DNA of 16,818 bases from Microbacteriaceae bacterium (GCA_009925875.1 RFQD01000006.1:1-16818), one strand, 5' to 3'; numbered from the stretch's first letter, positions 1-8,663 are shown. Numbers and translations are program-made. Notes: a model not told the origin generated them from the letters alone.

Positions 1-11
1 GGTTCGTGTCG

Positions 12-23
12 TACTCTCGACAC
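12..23 (+). promoter_or_regulatory. Putative -10 element for a leaderless dut transcript
   Basis: TACTCT (12-17) fits the actinobacterial -10 pattern TANNNT and is separated by six bases (18-23) from the dut ATG. No Shine-Dalgarno sequence is visible. The -35 region would lie outside the window. Inference from spacing only. Confidence 0.35.
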
Positions 24-464
24 ATGAACACTCTCGTCGAAGTTCTCATTCACGGTCAGGTCCCTGAGGTTTCGCATCCGGGGGATGCCGGTGCCGACTT
101 AATCTCTACGGAAGACGCAGTGATCACGCCGGGAAGCAGAGTCACGCTCGGCACCGGAATCGCTATCGCGCTACCTCCGGGTTTTGTGGCTTTCGTTGTT
201 CCGCGGAGTGGGCTTGCGGCAAAGCATGGGATCACCGTCGTCAATTCGCCGGGGACCGTTGACGCCGGTTATCGAGGTGAAATCAAGGTGACCCTGCTCA
301 ACACGGACGCGTCACTCGACTTTGTGGTGCATTCAGGCGACCGTGTCGCCCAGCTCATTGTGATGCCGTTCGTGCGCCCCGTTTTCGTACCCGTGACGTC
401 TCTGCCGGTCAGCGAGCGCGGGGAGGGTGGTTTCGGCTCAACCGGAACGGCGTCACGCAGCTAG
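24..464 (+). CDS. dut: dUTP diphosphatase (dUTPase)
   Basis: Hydrolyses dUTP to dUMP and pyrophosphate, which keeps uracil out of DNA and supplies dUMP for thymidylate synthesis; cytoplasmic and normally a homotrimer. From the ATG at 24 the protein has 146 residues, the usual length. All five trimeric dUTPase motifs are visible: DAGADL (21-26), PRSGLA (60-65), NSPGTVDAGYRGE (74-86, catalytic Asp80), GDRVAQLIV (105-113) and the glycine-rich C-terminal RGEGGFGSTG (132-141) that closes over the substrate. An in-frame GTG at 6 would add six residues, but the family normally begins near MNTLVEV, and a -10-like hexamer (TACTCT, 12-17) lies six bases before the ATG, so I chose 24. The DUF3710 gene follows 15 bases later. 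Identification is secure; only the exact start is uncertain because the window begins just upstream. Confidence 0.96.
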   Translation: MNTLVEVLIHGQVPEVSHPGDAGADLISTEDAVITPGSRVTLGTGIAIALPPGFVAFVVPRSGLAAKHGITVVNSPGTVDAGYRGEIKVTLLNTDASLDFVVHSGDRVAQLIVMPFVRPVFVPVTSLPVSERGEGGFGSTGTASRS

Positions 465-465
465 G

Positions 466-479
466 TAGTATTTCTCATC
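466..479 (+). promoter_or_regulatory. Putative -10 element upstream of the DUF3710 gene
   Basis: TAGTAT (466-471) sits directly after the dut stop codon and eight bases before the ATG at 480; no Shine-Dalgarno sequence is visible in the 15-base gap. The DUF3710 gene could therefore have its own leaderless transcript besides read-through from dut. The eight-base spacing is slightly long, so this is weaker than the comparable site before dxs. Confidence 0.3.
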
Positions 480-1067
480 ATGAGCACTGCGGACTACTGG
501 CCCTCACCGAAGAGTGAACCCGACGATCGGAGCGCGAGAGGCCCGTTCGACGAATCCGAGGTAAGCGGGGTTCGACCCTGGATTGACCTCGGAAGCATCA
601 AGTTGATTCCTCGGGAGGGCCTCAATCTGCGCGTCGAAGTTGAGGATGGCTCCGGGCGCGTGGTGGCGGTCGCGCTGGACTATCTGGGCTCCACGCTCCA
701 AGTTCAACCGTTTTCCGCTCCGCGAAACGAAGGTCTGTGGCACGAAATTCGGTCTCAAATTACCCAGCAAGTGTCGAATCAAGGCGGAACGTTGGAAGAA
801 CAGCTTGGACCGCTCGGGATCGAACTTGTGGCGTCAGTACCTACCGCGGGCAAGGCATCACAGGTGGTTCGATTCCTCGGTGTCGATGGACCTCGTTGGT
901 TTTTGCGTGGGGTAATCATTGGTCCGGCCGCTACGGACGGTGATGGTCGGGCCGCCCTGGTCGACCTTTACCGGAGCCTGGTTGTCGTGCGGGGCAACGT
1001 ACCGATGCCACCGCGCGAGTTGCTGCCCTTATCTCTTCCGGCTCAGGCGGGTGGCTTTCTCTCGTGA
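480..1067 (+). CDS. DUF3710 family protein of unknown function
   Basis: A 195-residue soluble protein with no signal peptide or membrane segment. It matches the actinobacterial DUF3710 family as I know it: an N-terminal GPFDESEV segment, a DLGSIKL strand, a central stretch ending in APRNEGLW followed by EIRSQI, a conserved core VDGPRWFLRGVIIG (about residues 134-147), and the closing PMPPRELLPLSLP (about 175-187). The biochemical role is unknown. It lies 15 bases after dut and overlaps the DUF3159 gene by four bases (GTGA), so the two are probably translationally coupled; this trio is typical of actinobacterial chromosomes. The link to dut is by position only and does not establish a nucleotide-related function. 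The start ATG is the first in frame after the dut stop. Confidence 0.9.
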   Translation: MSTADYWPSPKSEPDDRSARGPFDESEVSGVRPWIDLGSIKLIPREGLNLRVEVEDGSGRVVAVALDYLGSTLQVQPFSAPRNEGLWHEIRSQITQQVSNQGGTLEEQLGPLGIELVASVPTAGKASQVVRFLGVDGPRWFLRGVIIGPAATDGDGRAALVDLYRSLVVVRGNVPMPPRELLPLSLPAQAGGFLS

Positions 1068-1762
1068 CCGAACCCGACGAGAAGACTCCGGCCGGCAAGA
1101 AGTCGCCCATCGAGAGATCTGGCTTGGCCGCCCTCGGTGAGTCGACGGCGGTGACGAGTGCCGGGCATCCGTTACTTCGTGCCATGGGCGGATTTTTGGG
1201 AATCGCTGAAACGGTTCTGCCCGGGTTAGTTTTTCTCGTTACCTACGCGGCGAGTGGCTTTCCACCCGGCATGCCCTGGCTCGCACTCGGACTGTCGGTG
1301 GGCGTTTCTGCCGCATTTACCGTATGGCGTCTCATTCGACGTCAACCGGTGACCCAAGCAGTGGCCGGATTGCTTGCGGTCGGCGGTTCTGCTGCGCTTG
1401 CACTCTGGTCAAACCGACCCGAGAACAATTTTCTTATCGGCATCTACACGAACGCGGGTTACGGCGTGGCATTTCTTGTCTCGGCCGTCATTGGCTGGCC
1501 GCTTGCTGGCGTGATTGTGGGATACGCGCGGCAGGAAGGTACGGCGTGGCGCTCGATTCGTCACCATCGACGTGTATTTACAGGTGTGACGTTGATGTGG
1601 GTTGGCATGTTCGCCGTGCGACTGGCCGTCGAGCTCCCCTTATATCTTGTGGGCGACGTGGCCACCTTAGCCGTGACCAAACTCGCTCTGGGATTGCCTC
1701 TGTACGTTCCCGTCCTGGCCCTGTCGTGGTTGATCATCCGATCGCTGTATCGAGAGAAGTAG
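1064..1762 (+). CDS. DUF3159 family integral membrane protein
   Basis: A 232-residue predicted inner-membrane protein of the actinobacterial DUF3159 family, function unknown. A charged cytoplasmic N-terminus of about 40 residues is followed by roughly six hydrophobic segments near residues 42-63, 70-90, 98-115, 124-154, 171-192 and 205-227, the fourth long enough for two helices or a re-entrant loop. A basic loop, RSIRHHRR (163-170), separates the fourth and fifth segments. The GTG start overlaps the DUF3710 stop codon (GTGA at 1064-1067), a classic coupling arrangement. No enzymatic motif is recognisable. It is the last gene of the dut cluster: an 18-bp palindrome follows after 12 bases and acn begins about 95 bases downstream. 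Confidence 0.88.
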   Translation: MTEPDEKTPAGKKSPIERSGLAALGESTAVTSAGHPLLRAMGGFLGIAETVLPGLVFLVTYAASGFPPGMPWLALGLSVGVSAAFTVWRLIRRQPVTQAVAGLLAVGGSAALALWSNRPENNFLIGIYTNAGYGVAFLVSAVIGWPLAGVIVGYARQEGTAWRSIRHHRRVFTGVTLMWVGMFAVRLAVELPLYLVGDVATLAVTKLALGLPLYVPVLALSWLIIRSLYREK

Positions 1763-1774
1763 GCGAAGACACGA

Positions 1775-1792
1775 TATCTTGATATCAAGATA
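1775..1792. promoter_or_regulatory. 18-bp perfect palindrome, likely operator of acn
   Basis: TATCTTGATATCAAGATA reads identically on both strands, with its axis between 1783 and 1784. Flanking CACGA (1770-1774) and TCGTG (1796-1800) extend the symmetry after a three-base slip. A -10-like TAAATT (1791-1796) overlaps its right end, so a protein bound here would cover the -35/-10 spacer and should repress. Size and symmetry resemble sites of winged-helix regulators such as the MarR family; from memory, the MarR-type TamR controls aconitase in Streptomyces coelicolor, but I could not compare its site. No regulator gene lies nearby. Confidence 0.7.
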
Positions 1793-1803
1793 AATTCGTG
1801 CTG

Positions 1804-1843
1804 GCGAGTTTTACCCACGCGGGAGTTAACTCGCATGTTTTTT
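1804..1843 (+). terminator. Hairpin plus six-T run in the acn leader: terminator or attenuator
   Basis: GCGAGTT (1804-1810) pairs with AACTCGC (1828-1834), with an inner CCC/GGG pairing (1814-1816 with 1821-1823) around ACGC. Six consecutive T residues follow at 1838-1843, then GAGGAG, the acn ribosome binding site. This looks like an intrinsic terminator, either ending the dut-DUF3710-DUF3159 transcript or attenuating an acn transcript that starts near 1803. The three bases between stem and T run and the internal loop weaken it. Confidence 0.45.
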
Positions 1844-1856
1844 GAGGAGCCCATTG

Positions 1857-4541
1857 GTGTCTGCCGTCAACAGCTTTGGAAGTAAATCGACACTTTCTGT
1901 AGGTGGAAACTCCTACGAAATCTTTCGCGTGGACGCCGTGCCAGGCCACGAAAAACTTCCGTATAGCCTGAAAGTCCTGCTGGAAAACCTGCTTCGCACC
2001 GAAGACGGTGCGAATGTCACGGCGGCCCAGATCGAAGCACTGGGCTCGTGGGTTCCCTCGGCCGAGCCCGATACGGAAATCCAGTTCACCCCCGCCCGGG
2101 TCATCATGCAGGACTTCACGGGTGTTCCCTGCGTGGTCGATCTCGCGACCATGCGTGAGGCCGTTGCGCAATTGGGTGGCGATCCGAAGCGAGTCAACCC
2201 CCTTGCGCCAGCGGAACTGGTGATCGACCACTCCGTCATCGCGGACCTCTACGGTACCGCGGAGGCTCTGGCGAAAAATGTGGAAATTGAGTACGAGCGC
2301 AACGGCGAGCGCTACCAATTTTTGCGTTGGGGACAGACGGCCTTTGACGACTTCAAGGTTGTCCCGCCCGGCACGGGTATCGTTCACCAGGTCAACATCG
2401 AATACCTCGCTCGCGTCACCATGGTTCGGGACGTCAACGGAACCACGCAGGCATATCCCGACACCTGTGTCGGCACCGACTCACACACCACGATGGTCAA
2501 TGGTCTCGGCGTGCTCGGATGGGGCGTGGGTGGGATTGAGGCCGAGGCGGCCATGCTCGGTCAACCGGTGTCGATGCTCATCCCCAAAGTCGTCGGGTTC
2601 AAGCTCTCGGGAGCGATTCCCGCTGGAGTTACCGCGACCGACGTCGTGCTTACGATTACCGAAATGCTTCGTGCACACAAGGTCGTGGGTAAGTTCGTTG
2701 AGTTCTACGGACCAGGTGTGTCGTCCGTTCCTCTCGCGAACCGCGCCACCATTGGCAACATGAGCCCCGAGTTCGGGTCAACCGCAGCCATGTTCCCCGT
2801 CGACGACGTGACATTGGACTACCTGCGACTCACTGGCCGTAGCGAAGACCAGATTGCGCTTGTCGAGGCGTATTCCAAAGAACAGGGACTCTGGTTCGAC
2901 CCGGCCAGCGAGCCCGTCTTTAGTGAGTACCTCGAGCTTGACCTGTCCACAGTTGTTCCGTCCATCTCAGGGCCGAAGCGCCCGCAAGACCGAATCGAGC
3001 TGTCACAAGCTAAAACGCAATTCCACAAAGATCTCGAGTCCCAGACGGTCGGGACTCCCGCGACCGTTTCAATCGCAGGGGGAGAGACGTTCGAGCTTAA
3101 AAGCGGAGCGGTGACGATTGCGGCGATCACGTCATGCACGAACACGTCGAACCCGTCGGTGATGATTGCCGCCGGGCTGCTCGCGCGCAACGCCGCGACA
3201 AAGGGACTGAAGTCAAAGCCGTGGGTTAAGACCACTCTTTCCCCGGGATCCAAGGTCGTCACTGACTACTACGACAAGTCCGGTCTCACCCAGTACCTCG
3301 ACGCCATCGGGTTCTACCCGGTCGGGTACGGATGCATGACATGCATCGGCAACTCGGGGCCGTTGCCGGAGGAAGTGTCAGCCGCGGTGAACGCCAACGA
3401 TTTGTCTGTCACCGCCGTGCTGTCGGGAAACCGCAACTTCGAGGGTCGCATCAATCCCGACGTGAAAATGAATTACCTGGCAAGCCCTCCGCTCGTCATC
3501 GCTTACGCGCTTGCCGGGTCGATGGACTTCGATTTCGAAACCGAGTCCCTGGGTAACGACAATGACGGGAATCCGGTCTTTCTCAAAGATATTTGGCCGG
3601 ATGCGTCCGAGGTCGCGACAACTATCGAGTCATCAATTGATCGCGAAATGTTCACTCACGAATATTCCGGAGTGTTTGACGGTGACGAGCGCTGGAAGGG
3701 TCTGCCCACGCCGACCGGTGACACATTCGCCTGGGACGCAAAGTCCACGTACGTTCGGAAGCCCCCCTACTTTGACGGCATGGTCATGGAAACGACGCCC
3801 GTCACGAACATCTCCGGCGCGCGCGTGCTGGCAACGCTCGGGGACTCCGTGACCACCGACCACATTTCGCCTGCCGGAAATATCAAGGCGGGAACTCCAG
3901 CCGGCCAATACCTCGATGAGCATGGCGTCTCGCGGGCAGACTACAACTCCTACGGCTCTCGACGCGGAAACCACGAGGTGATGATCCGCGGGACGTTCGC
4001 GAACATCCGTCTCAAGAATCAACTTCTCGACGGTGTCGAAGGTGGTTATACGCGTGACTTCACCCAGCCGGATGCACCGCAAACGTTCATCTACGACGCC
4101 AGTGTCAATTACCAGGCCGCGGGCACGCCGCTCGTCATTTTTGCGGGCGCCGAGTACGGTTCCGGGTCCAGCCGTGACTGGGCAGCGAAGGGCACGAGTT
4201 TGTTGGGTGTGAAAGCTGTCATTACTCAAAGCTTTGAGCGAATTCACCGTTCCAACTTGATCGGAATGGGGGTCTTGCCCTTGCAGTTCCCCGCCGGAGA
4301 AACGTGGGCGTCGCTCGGGCTCGATGGAACGGAAATCGTCTCGATCGACGGTATCGACGAGCTCAACCGGGGAGTGACGCCGAAGACCGTTCGGGTTACG
4401 GCAGTCCCCAGCGAGCATTCGTCGCCCGGCAAGAAGACGGTCGAGTTCGAGGCCGTCGTTCGCATCGACACTCCAGGCGAAGCGGACTATTTCCGAAACG
4501 GTGGGATTCTCCAGTACGTGTTGCGCAGTCTGGTTGCCTAA
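1857..4541 (+). CDS. acn: Aconitate hydratase
   Basis: Interconverts citrate and isocitrate through cis-aconitate in the TCA cycle, using a [4Fe-4S] cluster; cytoplasmic monomer of the AcnA/IRP1 type. The 894-residue length is normal. Cluster ligands are visible as Cys427 ([10 protein letters not shown]) and Cys493/Cys496 ([12 protein letters not shown]). Other signatures are GTDSHTT (Asp208-His210 region), [13 protein letters not shown] (Asp668) at the start of the swivelling domain 4, [11 protein letters not shown], and [16 protein letters not shown] (around 764-778), which carries the active-site serine and arginine. I chose the GTG at 1857 because GAGGAG (1844-1849) precedes it by seven bases and the protein then begins [10 protein letters not shown] as in relatives; TTG codons at 1842 and 1854 are poorer choices. 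Regulation is suggested by the palindrome and leader hairpin upstream. dxs follows after 27 bases. Confidence 0.97.
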   Translation: MSAVNSFGSKSTLSVGGNSYEIFRVDAVPGHEKLPYSLKVLLENLLRTEDGANVTAAQIEALGSWVPSAEPDTEIQFTPARVIMQDFTGVPCVVDLATMREAVAQLGGDPKRVNPLAPAELVIDHSVIADLYGTAEALAKNVEIEYERNGERYQFLRWGQTAFDDFKVVPPGTGIVHQVNIEYLARVTMVRDVNGTTQAYPDTCVGTDSHTTMVNGLGVLGWGVGGIEAEAAMLGQPVSMLIPKVVGFKLSGAIPAGVTATDVVLTITEMLRAHKVVGKFVEFYGPGVSSVPLANRATIGNMSPEFGSTAAMFPVDDVTLDYLRLTGRSEDQIALVEAYSKEQGLWFDPASEPVFSEYLELDLSTVVPSISGPKRPQDRIELSQAKTQFHKDLESQTVGTPATVSIAGGETFELKSGAVTIAAITSCTNTSNPSVMIAAGLLARNAATKGLKSKPWVKTTLSPGSKVVTDYYDKSGLTQYLDAIGFYPVGYGCMTCIGNSGPLPEEVSAAVNANDLSVTAVLSGNRNFEGRINPDVKMNYLASPPLVIAYALAGSMDFDFETESLGNDNDGNPVFLKDIWPDASEVATTIESSIDREMFTHEYSGVFDGDERWKGLPTPTGDTFAWDAKSTYVRKPPYFDGMVMETTPVTNISGARVLATLGDSVTTDHISPAGNIKAGTPAGQYLDEHGVSRADYNSYGSRRGNHEVMIRGTFANIRLKNQLLDGVEGGYTRDFTQPDAPQTFIYDASVNYQAAGTPLVIFAGAEYGSGSSRDWAAKGTSLLGVKAVITQSFERIHRSNLIGMGVLPLQFPAGETWASLGLDGTEIVSIDGIDELNRGVTPKTVRVTAVPSEHSSPGKKTVEFEAVVRIDTPGEADYFRNGGILQYVLRSLVA

Positions 4542-4568
4542 GGGGAACTGCTCGTTAGACTTTCGAGC
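4534..4568 (+). promoter_or_regulatory. Putative promoter giving a leaderless dxs transcript
   Basis: TTGCCT (4534-4539) and TAGACT (4556-4561) are separated by 16 bases, and the -10-like hexamer ends seven bases before the dxs ATG. The -35 element overlaps the end of acn. There is no Shine-Dalgarno sequence at normal distance; a purine stretch at 4541-4547 is over 20 bases away. dxs may thus be transcribed independently of acn. Confidence 0.45.
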
Positions 4569-6512
4569 ATGGCAATCCTCCCCACGATTCAGGGTCCGCG
4601 TGACCTCGACAAGCTCAGCGAAACCCAGTTGCGCGAGCTTGCCGTCGAGATTCGAGAGTTTCTCGTTCGTGAGGTGGCGCGCTCGGGAGGTCACCTTGGT
4701 CCCAATCTCGGCGTGGTGGAACTTACGCTCGCGATACACCGCGTGTTTGACTCGCCGACCGATGCAATCGTGTGGGACACCGGACATCAGTCATATGTGC
4801 ACAAGCTGCTGACTGGTCGTCAAGATTTTTCTCACCTGCGCCAACGTGGCGGAATCGCAGGCTATCCGCAGCGCTCCGAGTCCATCCACGACATCGTCGA
4901 AAGTTCTCACGCCTCGAGTTCATTGTCATGGGCGGACGGAATCTCGCGTGCGTTCACCATGACTGGTCAGGCCGACCGGCACGTCGTTGCCGTCGTGGGT
5001 GACGGGTCGCTGACCGGTGGCATGACCTGGGAAGCGCTCAATAACATTTCCCATGACAACACACGCAACCTCGTCATCGTGGTCAACGACAACGGCCGGT
5101 CGTACGCGCCGACCATCGGTGGCATCGCACGGTTTCTCGACAAGGTGCGCACGCGACCCACGTATCGAAATCTCCATTTTTCGAGTCGAAAGGCCTTTGC
5201 CAAGATGGGGCCGACGGCGCGTGCGCTGTATCGGGGTGTGCGCGGCGGCATCCACGGCTTCTTGAGTCGTATGACAAACAACCAGTCTCTGTATGCAAAC
5301 CTCGATATCAAGTACTTGGGGCCGGTTGACGGACACGATGTGACAGCGATGCAAGCAGTCTTGCGTCAGGCCAAGAATTACGGCGCACCCGTAATTGTTC
5401 ACGCGATCACCGAAAAAGGTCGGGGATACGCGCCCGCGCGCGACGACGATGCGGACCAGTTTCACGCTGTGGGACAAATTCATCCCGACACGGGTTTACC
5501 CATTTCTACGTCGAGCAAGGAGACGTGGACAGACGTTTTCGGGCAACAACTGGTGGCGCACGCCGCGGCGGACCCTCGGATTGTCGCAATAACGGGTGCG
5601 ATGCTTCGGCCGACGGGTCTGCTGGCGATGTCGGAAAAATTTCCCGAACGCGTTCTTGATGTTGGAATTGCCGAGCAACACGCGGTGACCTCGGCGGCTG
5701 GTCTCGCCTACGGCGGTCTGCACCCCGTCGTGGCGTTGTACGCGACGTTCGTCAATCGTGCCTTCGATCAGGTCTTGATGGATGTCGGGCTCCACAAGGC
5801 GGGGGTCACCTTTGTCTTGGACCGCGCGGGCATCACGGGTCCTGACGGGGCGAGTCACCACGGCATGTGGGACCTCGCCGTTCTGCAAGTGGTGCCGGGC
5901 ATCCATATTGCGGCGCCGCGTGACGCCGCGCGTCTCCGTGAGGAATTCGCTGAAGCAATTGCAATCAACGATGCGCCGTCGGTCGTTCGGTTCCCGAAGG
6001 GGAGCGTGGGGGAGGACATCGTCGCTGTTCGACGTACTGTCGATGGGGTAGACGTTCTGCGTGAAGCCCCACACAAGGATGTTTTACTCGTGGCGATTGG
6101 ACCGTTCGCGCGAATGGCTCTCGATGTCGCGGAGCGACTTGCGCAACAGGGGATTGGTGCCACCGTGATTGACCCGAGGTGGGTTGTCCCTGTTCCGCAA
6201 AGCGTGATCGAGTTGTCTCGTGATCACCGACTCGTCATCACGATGGAGGACGGAGTGCGCGTTGCCGGAATCGGCACACGCGTTCGTCAAGACTTGCGAA
6301 GCGCCGGCGTAGACACCGCGGTAGACGAACTCGGTCTTCCGGATGAGTTCATTGAGCATGCGACCCGGGAAGAAATCCTGGAGCAAGCTGGGCTATCCGC
6401 TGCTGCGATCGCACGCGATGTCATCGCCCAGGTCCTCGGCAGCCGCATTCCGAGTGCGCGTCCACTTGACGAAAGCAGCCAGCCCCGCACGGAAGCGAAG
6501 CGAACCAAGTAG
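4569..6512 (+). CDS. dxs: 1-deoxy-D-xylulose-5-phosphate synthase
   Basis: Condenses pyruvate and glyceraldehyde 3-phosphate into 1-deoxy-D-xylulose 5-phosphate with loss of CO2, the committed step of the MEP isoprenoid pathway and also a source for thiamine and pyridoxal. It is a 647-residue thiamine-diphosphate enzyme, a normal length. Visible features are GHLGPNLGVVEL (41-52), DTGHQSYVHKLLTGR (70-84), the ThDP/magnesium motif GDGSLTGG through VVNDN (144-175, Asp145, Asn173), the central pyrimidine-binding domain with DVGIAEQHAVTSAAG including catalytic Glu369, DRAGITGPDGASHHG, and a transketolase C-terminal domain. The last 20 or so residues are charged and probably disordered. It is transcribed with or just after acn and converges on fadB with a 16-base gap in which I see no terminator. 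Confidence 0.97.
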   Translation: MAILPTIQGPRDLDKLSETQLRELAVEIREFLVREVARSGGHLGPNLGVVELTLAIHRVFDSPTDAIVWDTGHQSYVHKLLTGRQDFSHLRQRGGIAGYPQRSESIHDIVESSHASSSLSWADGISRAFTMTGQADRHVVAVVGDGSLTGGMTWEALNNISHDNTRNLVIVVNDNGRSYAPTIGGIARFLDKVRTRPTYRNLHFSSRKAFAKMGPTARALYRGVRGGIHGFLSRMTNNQSLYANLDIKYLGPVDGHDVTAMQAVLRQAKNYGAPVIVHAITEKGRGYAPARDDDADQFHAVGQIHPDTGLPISTSSKETWTDVFGQQLVAHAAADPRIVAITGAMLRPTGLLAMSEKFPERVLDVGIAEQHAVTSAAGLAYGGLHPVVALYATFVNRAFDQVLMDVGLHKAGVTFVLDRAGITGPDGASHHGMWDLAVLQVVPGIHIAAPRDAARLREEFAEAIAINDAPSVVRFPKGSVGEDIVAVRRTVDGVDVLREAPHKDVLLVAIGPFARMALDVAERLAQQGIGATVIDPRWVVPVPQSVIELSRDHRLVITMEDGVRVAGIGTRVRQDLRSAGVDTAVDELGLPDEFIEHATREEILEQAGLSAAAIARDVIAQVLGSRIPSARPLDESSQPRTEAKRTK

Positions 6513-6528
6513 TCCGGAGGGCAGGCAA

Positions 6529-8661
6529 CTAGCTCACGCCGCGAATGGGTGGATCGTGAAAGAGTTTGTTGTTGACTCTCTCACTCGCGCCCACGCGGTC
6601 GAGAAATGGCGTGATTCCCCCCATCTGAAACGGCCACCCGGCGCCCAGAATCATGCACAAATCAATGTCTTCTGGATGACCGACAACCGAGTCCGAAAGC
6701 ATGTGGGCGATTTCGTCCGCAAGACCATTCTCGACGCGGAGACGTAGCTCTTCAGCGGTCAGCGGGGTAGTTCCGCCGGAAACAATCTCCTTCGCGCGAG
6801 GATCAAATCCGGTGATGTGCCCCTTCTTGTCTCGAGTGAGGAGAACGCCGGCGTCGGCGAGCGCGTGCAGGTTGTCGCTTCGGAAAAATCGGTCGGGGAA
6901 CGCGGCGTGGTGCGTGTCCAGGACGTGCGCACCAACCTTGAGTCCAACGAGGTCGAGAAGCTCGAATGGCCCCATCGGCATGCCGAAGGAGTCGAGAGCA
7001 CTTTCGACCACCTCGAAGTCCGTGCCGGTGTCGACAGCATGCATGGCTTCGCCGAGGAGTTTGGCGAGTAACCGGTTAACCACAAAGCCGGGGGTGTCCG
7101 CCGTAATGACCGCCGTCTTCTTGAGCTGCTTCGCCACGGACATCGCCGTTGCCAACGTCGGGTCGTTCGTCTGTGACGCGCGAACGACTTCGATGAGGGG
7201 CATGACAGCCACGGGATTGAAGAAGTGGAACCCGACCAAGCGTTCGGGATGCGCCAACTTGGCGCCAATTTCGCTCACCGATAACGACGACGTGTTCGTG
7301 GCCAAAATCGCCGTTTCGGGAACGATTTTTTCGAAACGAGCGAAAACGTCCTGTTTGACGGCCAATTCTTCAAATACCGCTTCAATAATCCAGTCCGCAT
7401 CCGAGAATGCGTTCGGGTCGGTTGTGCCAGAGACGAGAGCATGCACCCGACCGGCGTCATCGTGACCGATTCGTCCTTTCGCGAGTAGCCCGTCAATTTC
7501 ACCGTGAATGTACTCAAGTGCCTGGTCGAGTCGCCCTTGATCGATATCCGTCAAAACGACAGGGACGCGAAGGCGTCGAGCAAACAACAGGGCGAACTGT
7601 CGCGCCATGAGTCCCGCGCCAATGACGCCAACCTTAGTGATTTTCGCGGAAAGTGAAGGATCGGGTGCTCCGGCCGGTTTCTTTGCTCGCTTCTGGACCA
7701 GGTTGAACGAGTAAATGCTGGCCTGGAATTGATCACCCGAAATGAGCTCGGCGAGCTCGTCATCCTCGCGCAGAAAGCCCTCCTGGCGCGTGCCCTTCTT
7801 GGCCGCCGCCAACAGGCGCAGGGCTGCCTGTGGGGCCACAGCCACGGTACCGATTCGCTTTTCCACGGTGGAGCGAGCGATGTTGAGCGCAACGTCCCAT
7901 TTGACAGATCGCTCCAGCTTCCCCGGCTCGTGCGGGCGCTTCACGGTCACGCCGCCCAGCACCCGGTCGGCCCAGGCGAGCGAATCTTCAAGAAAGCGAC
8001 CGGGCCCAAACATCACATCGGCGATGCCGAGTTCGTGTGCCTCGGGTGCACTGAGCATTCGATTGTTCTTGAGCGGATTGGAAAGCATCACGGTCAATGC
8101 GTTTTCGATCCCGATGAGGTTGGGCAAGAGGTAGGCGCCGCCCCAACCGGGCACAAGTCCGAGAAACACCTCTGGCAGCGCAATGGCCGCCGCACTGGAA
8201 TCGATTGTGCGATAGTGCGCGTTGAGCGCAATTTCGAGGCCACCGCCGAGTGCTAATCCATTGATAAAAACGAACGACGGAACGCCGAGTTCGGCGAGAC
8301 GACCCAGTGACCGGTGGCCGAGTTCGGCGAGTTTGCGTGCAATTGCCTTCGAGGGAATATCTGCGACGCGACTCAGGTCCGCACCGGCCGCCAAAAAATA
8401 GGGCTTTCCTGTGACGGCGACGCCATGAATTTCTCCGCGAGATGCACGAGCGGCGAGTTCAACGAGCACGCCGTCGAACTCCATCATCGTGCGTGGCCCG
8501 AGCGTGTTGGGTCGGGTGTGATCAAGATCATTGTCGAGTGTCACAAGGGCGAGAATCCGACCGGATTGAAGTCGAATGTCACGTACGTAGGAGTGTGTGA
8601 CCACTTCCTCATCGGATAGCGCGAGCAGTTGCGTGAAATCCATGTCGTCGTAGCGCCCCAT
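6529..8661 (-). CDS. fadB: Bifunctional enoyl-CoA hydratase / 3-hydroxyacyl-CoA dehydrogenase
   Basis: Carries out the second and third steps of fatty-acid beta-oxidation: hydration of trans-2-enoyl-CoA, then NAD-dependent oxidation to 3-ketoacyl-CoA. The 710-residue protein has an N-terminal crotonase domain (about 30-230) with oxyanion-hole motif AAGAD (91-95) and two catalytic glutamates, Glu143 in LGGGLE and Glu164 in PEVFLGLVPGWGG. The dehydrogenase half begins with a Rossmann motif GVIGAGLM (345-352), contains TNTSSLSVSEI (455-465) and catalytic His479 in GFHFFNP, and ends with two helical C-terminal domains. The start ATG lies two bases after the fadA stop codon, with GGGAAG inside the fadA end as a possible ribosome binding site; a second ATG six codons later is possible. 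It forms the beta-oxidation complex with the fadA product. Confidence 0.96.
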   Translation of the reverse strand: MGRYDDMDFTQLLALSDEEVVTHSYVRDIRLQSGRILALVTLDNDLDHTRPNTLGPRTMMEFDGVLVELAARASRGEIHGVAVTGKPYFLAAGADLSRVADIPSKAIARKLAELGHRSLGRLAELGVPSFVFINGLALGGGLEIALNAHYRTIDSSAAAIALPEVFLGLVPGWGGAYLLPNLIGIENALTVMLSNPLKNNRMLSAPEAHELGIADVMFGPGRFLEDSLAWADRVLGGVTVKRPHEPGKLERSVKWDVALNIARSTVEKRIGTVAVAPQAALRLLAAAKKGTRQEGFLREDDELAELISGDQFQASIYSFNLVQKRAKKPAGAPDPSLSAKITKVGVIGAGLMARQFALLFARRLRVPVVLTDIDQGRLDQALEYIHGEIDGLLAKGRIGHDDAGRVHALVSGTTDPNAFSDADWIIEAVFEELAVKQDVFARFEKIVPETAILATNTSSLSVSEIGAKLAHPERLVGFHFFNPVAVMPLIEVVRASQTNDPTLATAMSVAKQLKKTAVITADTPGFVVNRLLAKLLGEAMHAVDTGTDFEVVESALDSFGMPMGPFELLDLVGLKVGAHVLDTHHAAFPDRFFRSDNLHALADAGVLLTRDKKGHITGFDPRAKEIVSGGTTPLTAEELRLRVENGLADEIAHMLSDSVVGHPEDIDLCMILGAGWPFQMGGITPFLDRVGASERVNNKLFHDPPIRGVS

Positions 8662-8663
8662 TA

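Noticed and set aside
1842..1856. TTG start of acn at 1842, giving five extra residues
   Set aside because: The codon overlaps the ribosome binding site GAGGAG itself; GTG at 1857 has proper spacing and matches the family N-terminus.
3633..4787. A 384-codon open frame on the minus strand across the acn 3' end and dxs start
   Set aside because: It lies opposite two certain genes, has no family motif, and is explained by codon bias of the sense strand leaving the antisense frame open.
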